Assembly: GCA_021201095.1 (NCBI GenBank)
Contig: JAJQFO010000314.1
Location: forward strand, 1 to 64,000
Direction of reading: 5' to 3'
Length of the DNA stretch: 64,000 nt
Origin: Lachnospiraceae bacterium
GTDB taxonomy: Bacteria; Bacillota; Clostridia; Lachnospirales; Lachnospiraceae
Below the pieces are notes generated by a model that saw nothing but the letters and a program-made list of their open reading frames with translations, did not search any database and was not told where the DNA came from. Positions 60,171 to 64,000 of this stretch are shown in pieces (positions within the stretch are counted from its first letter, which is position 1; every line of letters begins with the position of its first letter). The translations under genes were made by a program, and so were the position numbers.

Positions 60171-60323
60171 TTACTCATAATCCTCTACCTTCCATTCACC
60201 CTTCCAGTCGATCCTCACCTGGTCGCCCTCAAATCTAAGCGGCAGCCATACATAGTCGGAGATGGATGAATTAATGAACATTTCTTTTGCGTCTTCCGGT
60301 GAGAAAACAAAGTCAGAATCCAT
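60171..60323 (-). pseudogene. 50-codon fragment resembling a glycosidase C-terminus
   Basis: The short frame starts MDSDFVFSPEDAKEMFINSS and ends RIDWKGEWKVEDYE. The phrase LPLRFEGDQVRIDWKGEW resembles the end of some GH43-type enzymes. There is no good ribosome binding site and no catalytic part, so it is probably the tail of a deleted hydrolase. It could also be a tiny real gene. Confidence 0.45.
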
Positions 60324-60333
60324 ACACAAATTT

Positions 60334-61668
60334 TCAGTCATTCACCAGGAACGGGAACAGATAAACCGGCAGATAAGTAAGGCCCTCTTTTCTGTCCACA
60401 TCCTTCTGTGAAACAATCACGCAGTCTCTGATATTTTTTGCGTATTTCCTGCCAAATGCGACCAGCGACTCATGCTTCCCTGTCCCCGAGGATTTTACCT
60501 CAATCGCAGAAACCTTTGAGCCCTGTGAAATCAGGAAATCAATTTCATAATAATGAGAGCTTCCTTCTTTTTCCCATGTATGATAATACAATTCCCGCCC
60601 CGCCGCAGTCAGCATCTGCGCGACAAGATTCTCATACAGATAGCCCAGGTTTGCAGGAAGCTTGTCGGAGAGCAGCTTTGCGTAGAGTTCATTTTCCGTA
60701 ATTGGCCTGTCTATAAACAATAAGGTAACGAACAGTCCAATATCCGCAATATACAGCTTAAAACGATCCAGATCTTTGGTGAGAGATAAGCTGACTCTGG
60801 GATCCGTCGTATTATAACAGGGAAGGACCGTTTTTGAGTCAATCAGATCATAAAGAAGCCGGTCCTCTTTCGAAGTCTTTCTCTTTCCGACAGCTTTTGA
60901 AATGCGATAGCGTTTCGTATCTTTTGAAAGCTGCGCCGGAATGGAGTGATACATCGCGGAAAGCCTGCCGGATGGATCAAGCTTTTTAAAATCCTCTTCA
61001 TACAGATAGATAATCTGACGTTTTACCTGATCAATCATGGAAAAATTGTTTCCTGCGACATAGGCTTCCACCGCCTGCGGCATTCCTCCCACTGCCATAT
61101 ACCGCCTGATATCACGCATAAGAGATCGGTTCACCTGCTGTCCGATGCTTTTTTTCCTGTCGAAAAGGGTTGCCAGAAGTGCATAATTTCCTCCTGTCGC
61201 CTCGCAAAATTCTTCATAATCCATCGGATAAACCGGAATCCTCATTTCCTCGGACGGAATCAGGATATTTTTTACATTCTTTTTTATAGAAATCAGGGAA
61301 CCCGTTTCGATGTAATGATATTTTCCATATTTTACCAGCTGCTTGATGGCCTGGCGGGCTTTGGGAAACAGCTGCACTTCGTCAAAAATAAGAACCGACT
61401 CGTGCTCATACAGACTGATCCCGGTGGTCGCCTGCAGTCTCAGAAAAAACAGCTCCGGACGATAAATATCCTCAAAGCAGGAAAGAATTTCCGGAGAAGC
61501 TGCTCCGAAATCGATCAGAATATAGGATCTATACTCCGTCGCGGCAAAATGCTCCGCAATCGTCGACTTGCCGACACGCCGCGCGCCTTCCAGCAAAACC
61601 GCGTATTTATCTGCGTACTGCTCTTTCCATTCCAGCAGTTTATCATAAACCTTCCTTTTAAAATACAT
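60334..61668 (-). CDS. DUF4143-type AAA ATPase
   Basis: The 444-residue protein has the P-loop EGARRVGKSTIAEHF, Walker B SVLIFDEVQLFPKARQ, and the arginine-rich region after it. The C-terminal DUF4143 domain ends in a nuclease-like strand pair (EIDFLISQGSKVSAIEVKSSGTGKH), with the pattern of PD-(D/E)XK folds. Common in gut anaerobes and archaea; role unknown. The start follows GGAGG. It lies next to a 33-base tandem array. Confidence 0.9.
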   Translation of the reverse strand: MYFKRKVYDKLLEWKEQYADKYAVLLEGARRVGKSTIAEHFAATEYRSYILIDFGAASPEILSCFEDIYRPELFFLRLQATTGISLYEHESVLIFDEVQLFPKARQAIKQLVKYGKYHYIETGSLISIKKNVKNILIPSEEMRIPVYPMDYEEFCEATGGNYALLATLFDRKKSIGQQVNRSLMRDIRRYMAVGGMPQAVEAYVAGNNFSMIDQVKRQIIYLYEEDFKKLDPSGRLSAMYHSIPAQLSKDTKRYRISKAVGKRKTSKEDRLLYDLIDSKTVLPCYNTTDPRVSLSLTKDLDRFKLYIADIGLFVTLLFIDRPITENELYAKLLSDKLPANLGYLYENLVAQMLTAAGRELYYHTWEKEGSSHYYEIDFLISQGSKVSAIEVKSSGTGKHESLVAFGRKYAKNIRDCVIVSQKDVDRKEGLTYLPVYLFPFLVND

Positions 61669-61766
61669 GAATATTCCTCCGCGCTGTTTATTTCTATGGT
61701 ACGTTTGTTTCTATGCTGCTTTACCCTCATCTTCATAACACGTCTTTAAAAGAGAATATCACGGTT
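61669..61766. other. short leader of the DUF4143 gene
   Basis: No strong promoter is visible on the minus strand between the array and the start codon. Confidence 0.4.
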
Positions 61767-61950
61767 TATGCATTTCTTCAAGATTTCAAATGCGAAAATA
61801 TGTCATTTCTTCAAAATTTTATTTTCAAAAATATGTCGTTCCTTCAAAATTTCAAATTCAAAAATATGTCGTTTCTTCAAAATTTCAAATTCAAAAATAT
61901 GTCGTTTCTTCAAAACTTTTCAGTCAGAAAGATGCGCTTTCTTCAAAGTT
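61767..61950. repeat. 33-base tandem array
   Basis: Units ATGTCGTTTCTTCAAAATTT plus CAAATTCAAAAAT start at 61800 (ATGTCA), 61833, 61866 and 61899, with weaker units on either side. The core AAAATATGTCGTTT is the same as in the site upstream of the GH3 gene. One frame reads NMSFLQNFKFK repeats but lacks a start signal, so I do not call a gene. Confidence 0.88.
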
Positions 61951-62070
61951 TTTCCTTCTGCCGCCGCGCCCGGGCAAATACTTTTTATCGCCATTTTATC
62001 GGCATTCCCCCATTTTATGTACTTCCATTTTTATCTTTAATATAGTTTAATTTTGTGTAACCATCCAGGA

Positions 62071-62165
62071 CAGTACTTCGCACTTACTGCGAAGCACATA
62101 TGGAAACGTTTATTGTGTGAGGAAAAGGCCTCACCGGGGCGGCATTCCGCACAGAGTGCGGGATA
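62071..62165. repeat. palindromic elements near the oxidoreductase remnant
   Basis: CTTCGCA-CTTAC-TGCGAAG (about 62076-62094) and TTCCGCAC-AGA-GTGCGGGA (62146-62164), the latter after CCTCACCGGGGCGGCA, belong to the same hairpin family as in the PP2C and spmA genes. Confidence 0.65.
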
Positions 62166-62240
62166 AGCCTCATAACTGTGAAGACACTGAACAGTTATCA
62201 TTTTTACCGTTCGCCCCGGCACCGCGCCCCGCCGCAGGCC

Positions 62241-62501
62241 GCCGGTATATCGGTGTCCGTGAGCGGGGAAGAAGAGGAGGTCGCTGACTGGCTGGGTGAA
62301 GCTCCAGAAGTCGCGGAATCAGACATTACCGAAGAACTGGCGGAAAAGCTGAATATCCCGGCGGATACTTTTGTGGCAACGGCAGAGCGCTACAATGAGA
62401 TGTGCGCAAATGGCGAGGATGCCGATTACGGCAAGGAAGCGCACCGCCTGACTCCGGTTGACACCGCCCCGTTCTACGGCGTCCGCCCCTGCGCATCATA
62501 A
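62241..62501 (+). pseudogene. C-terminal remnant of a FAD-dependent oxidoreductase
   Basis: The frame carries ITEELAEKLNIPADTFVATA, ERYNEMCANGEDADYG and EAHRLTPVDTAPFYGVRP, the typical late region of FAD_binding_2 enzymes of the fumarate reductase/ketosteroid dehydrogenase type. It lacks the FAD-binding N-terminus, so the gene is decayed. Confidence 0.8.
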
Positions 62502-62540
62502 AAAGCCTTCCGATTGAATCACACACCGGAAGGCTTTTTT
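62501..62540. terminator. bidirectional terminator
   Basis: AAAAGCCTTCCG and CGGAAGGCTTTT pair across a 14-base loop, with a T-run on each strand. It ends the flavodiiron gene and the oxidoreductase remnant. Confidence 0.9.
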
Positions 62541-62620
62541 CTTTACTGCATAAACCAGTGCGAACCACTGCACCTCTCCCTTTGCTGCAGTTGGAAATGG
62601 TTCCCTCAAATTTACGGAAT

Positions 62621-64000
62621 TTACGAAATCGGTTCAAAATCCGCCGCGCCGTGCTTGCAGAGCGGGCAGATAAAATCGTCCGGGAGCTCGTCTCCCTCGT
62701 AAATATATCCGCAGACCTTGCAGACATAGCCCTTCTTACCTTCTGTCTGCGGCTTTGGCTTTACGTTGCTCTGATAATAGGTGTAGGTCATGGTCTCCAC
62801 GTTGGAAATGACCCGGGACTCGGTCACGATGCAGATAAACATCCCATGGGTGCCCAGATCGACATACTGCTCCACCTTCAAAGACAGGAAAGCATTGATG
62901 TATCTGGGCAGAAACGCAAGACCGTTATCCGAATAAAGCGGCGTCATGTCTTTAAATTTATCCGCCGTTCTCCCGCTCTGAAAGCCGAAGTTCTGGAATA
63001 CACGGAACGGCGCCTCAGTAGACAGACAGTTCACATTCATGATGCCGGTCTGTTTGATCACATGATGCGAATAATTTGCCTTATTGATGCATACAGCGAT
63101 ACGGTTTGGATTCTCCGCCACCTGCGAGACGGTATTTACAATCAGGCCGTTGTCCTTCGTCCCATCGTTGGAGGTGACCACATACAGACCGTACCCGATC
63201 TTAAACAGCGCCGTCAGGTCATTTTTGTTCGCAGTCTCGCTGCTCTGCGCAATATAATCCTGGCACAGCTCATCCACGAGCGCTTCCAGCTCACTCCGGC
63301 TGGTCTCATCCAGCGCGGACCGGATGTGGACCGTGGTGTCCGCCCAGGCGAGCTTTTGGCTTTTCTCCAGCATCTGCTTCATCACTTTGGCGGCCATCGG
63401 CGCCCAGGAGCCGTTTTCAACCAGAGCGACCTTCCGATTCTGAAAATTTCGCTCAGTCAGTCGATGAATATAGTCACGCATGAACGGATAAATGTCTGCA
63501 TTATAGGTGGTAGTCGCCAGCACCAGCTTATTATACCGAAACGCGTCGCTCACAGCCAGAGCCATATCACACCTGGCCAGGTCGTGGACAATCACGTTCG
63601 GGCAGCCCTTCGCCCGAAACTGATCTGCAAGGCTGTTCACCGCCCGCTGCGTATGTCCGTAGATGGAGGTGTAAGCAATGACGATGCCCTCCGACTCCGG
63701 CTGATAAGAAGACCACAGATCATAAAGATGCAGATAATGCCCAGGATTTTCCTTCAGCACCGGTCCGTGCAGCGGGCAAATCGTCTGAATGTCCAGCGCG
63801 GCAGCCTTCTTCAGAAGATTCTGCACCTGCGCGCCATATTTTCCCACGATACCGATATAATAGCGCCGGGCTTCATCCTCCCACGGCTCATCAGCGTCCA
63901 GCGCCCCAAATTTACCAAATCCGTCCGCAGAAAACAAAACCTTGTCGCAGGTATCATAGGTCACAATGACCTCCGGCCAGTGCACCATAGGCGCCTCCAC
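62621..64000 (-). CDS. flavodiiron protein with flavin reductase and rubredoxin domains (5' end outside window)
   Basis: The visible 459 residues begin inside the metallo-beta-lactamase-like diiron domain ([25 protein letters not shown]). They continue with a flavodoxin domain ([33 protein letters not shown]), then a flavin reductase-like domain ([22 protein letters not shown], about 265-405) and a C-terminal rubredoxin ([27 protein letters not shown]). Such fusions pass electrons from NAD(P)H to reduce O2 or NO in the cytoplasm, protecting anaerobes. The second rubredoxin knuckle reads CPLCKHG rather than CPxCG. A terminator follows. Confidence 0.92.
   Translation of the reverse strand: MEAPMVHWPEVIVTYDTCDKVLFSADGFGKFGALDADEPWEDEARRYYIGIVGKYGAQVQNLLKKAAALDIQTICPLHGPVLKENPGHYLHLYDLWSSYQPESEGIVIAYTSIYGHTQRAVNSLADQFRAKGCPNVIVHDLARCDMALAVSDAFRYNKLVLATTTYNADIYPFMRDYIHRLTERNFQNRKVALVENGSWAPMAAKVMKQMLEKSQKLAWADTTVHIRSALDETSRSELEALVDELCQDYIAQSSETANKNDLTALFKIGYGLYVVTSNDGTKDNGLIVNTVSQVAENPNRIAVCINKANYSHHVIKQTGIMNVNCLSTEAPFRVFQNFGFQSGRTADKFKDMTPLYSDNGLAFLPRYINAFLSLKVEQYVDLGTHGMFICIVTESRVISNVETMTYTYYQSNVKPKPQTEGKKGYVCKVCGYIYEGDELPDDFICPLCKHGAADFEPIS

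Noticed and set aside
61767-61950. CRISPR array
   Set aside because: The 33-base period has no spacer variation; it is a simple tandem array.
61713-62045. Open frame with NMSFLQNFKFK repeats as a repeat protein gene
   Set aside because: It is a direct result of a 33-base DNA array; it has no ribosome binding site and continues into unrelated sequence.

Overview
The window looks like a chromosomal stretch of an anaerobic, spore-forming Firmicute of the class Clostridia, most likely a Lachnospiraceae-type gut bacterium. This rests on a spmA-type spore gene, a low-GC Gram-positive style of ribosome binding site and promoter, an oligopeptide ABC operon, many plant-glycan glycoside hydrolases under AraC control, AAA-ATPase/nuclease genes of clostridial type and a flavodiiron-rubredoxin fusion. 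No rRNA, tRNA or CRISPR array was seen, and no complete insertion sequence.

Layout. 0.1-12.4 kb: a minus-strand cluster with a giant DUF4011-type SF1 helicase carrying a C-terminal nuclease, an uncharacterised adaptor-like protein, a Ser/Thr kinase with zinc ribbon and FHA-like tail, a TerY-like VWA protein, a PP2C phosphatase and a transglutaminase-like protein. It resembles a TerY-P phosphorylation triad joined to a nucleic-acid-processing enzyme, a likely stress or conflict system. 12.5-18.8 kb: spmA, uridine kinase, thymidine kinase, metallophosphoesterase, an odd cytoplasmic ParB-BMP protein and a GT2 glycosyltransferase. 19.2-25.8 kb: oppBCDFA. 26-28.8 kb: a small membrane protein, an MdoB/LtaS-like phosphoglycerol transferase and ogt. 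29-46 kb: an AraC regulator and a glycan-utilisation region (GH43, GPH symporter, SGNH hydrolase, GH3, GH78, DUF4038 hydrolase), with a YoeB/RelB toxin-antitoxin pair inside it. 42-50 kb: two paralogous AAA-ATPase/nuclease genes, a frameshifted Rpn-type nuclease and a membrane protein. 50-60 kb: an esterase, an MFS transporter divergent from a LysR regulator, then GH78-like, GH43 and esterase genes. 60-64 kb: a DUF4143 ATPase, a tandem array, an oxidoreductase remnant and the 3' part of a flavodiiron protein.

The most striking property is repeat biology. Structured palindromic elements, built from interchangeable hairpin modules, occur throughout the window and sit in frame inside at least five proteins. 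The hairpin stems differ between copies by compensating base pairs. In addition, short tandem repeats have expanded inside surface loops of many proteins, and several gene 3' ends are duplicated beyond their stop codons. A second notable signal is a TGTCG-containing motif placed 44-45 bases upstream of a -10-like hexamer at three separate glycosidase/transporter loci, which suggests one AraC-type regulon.
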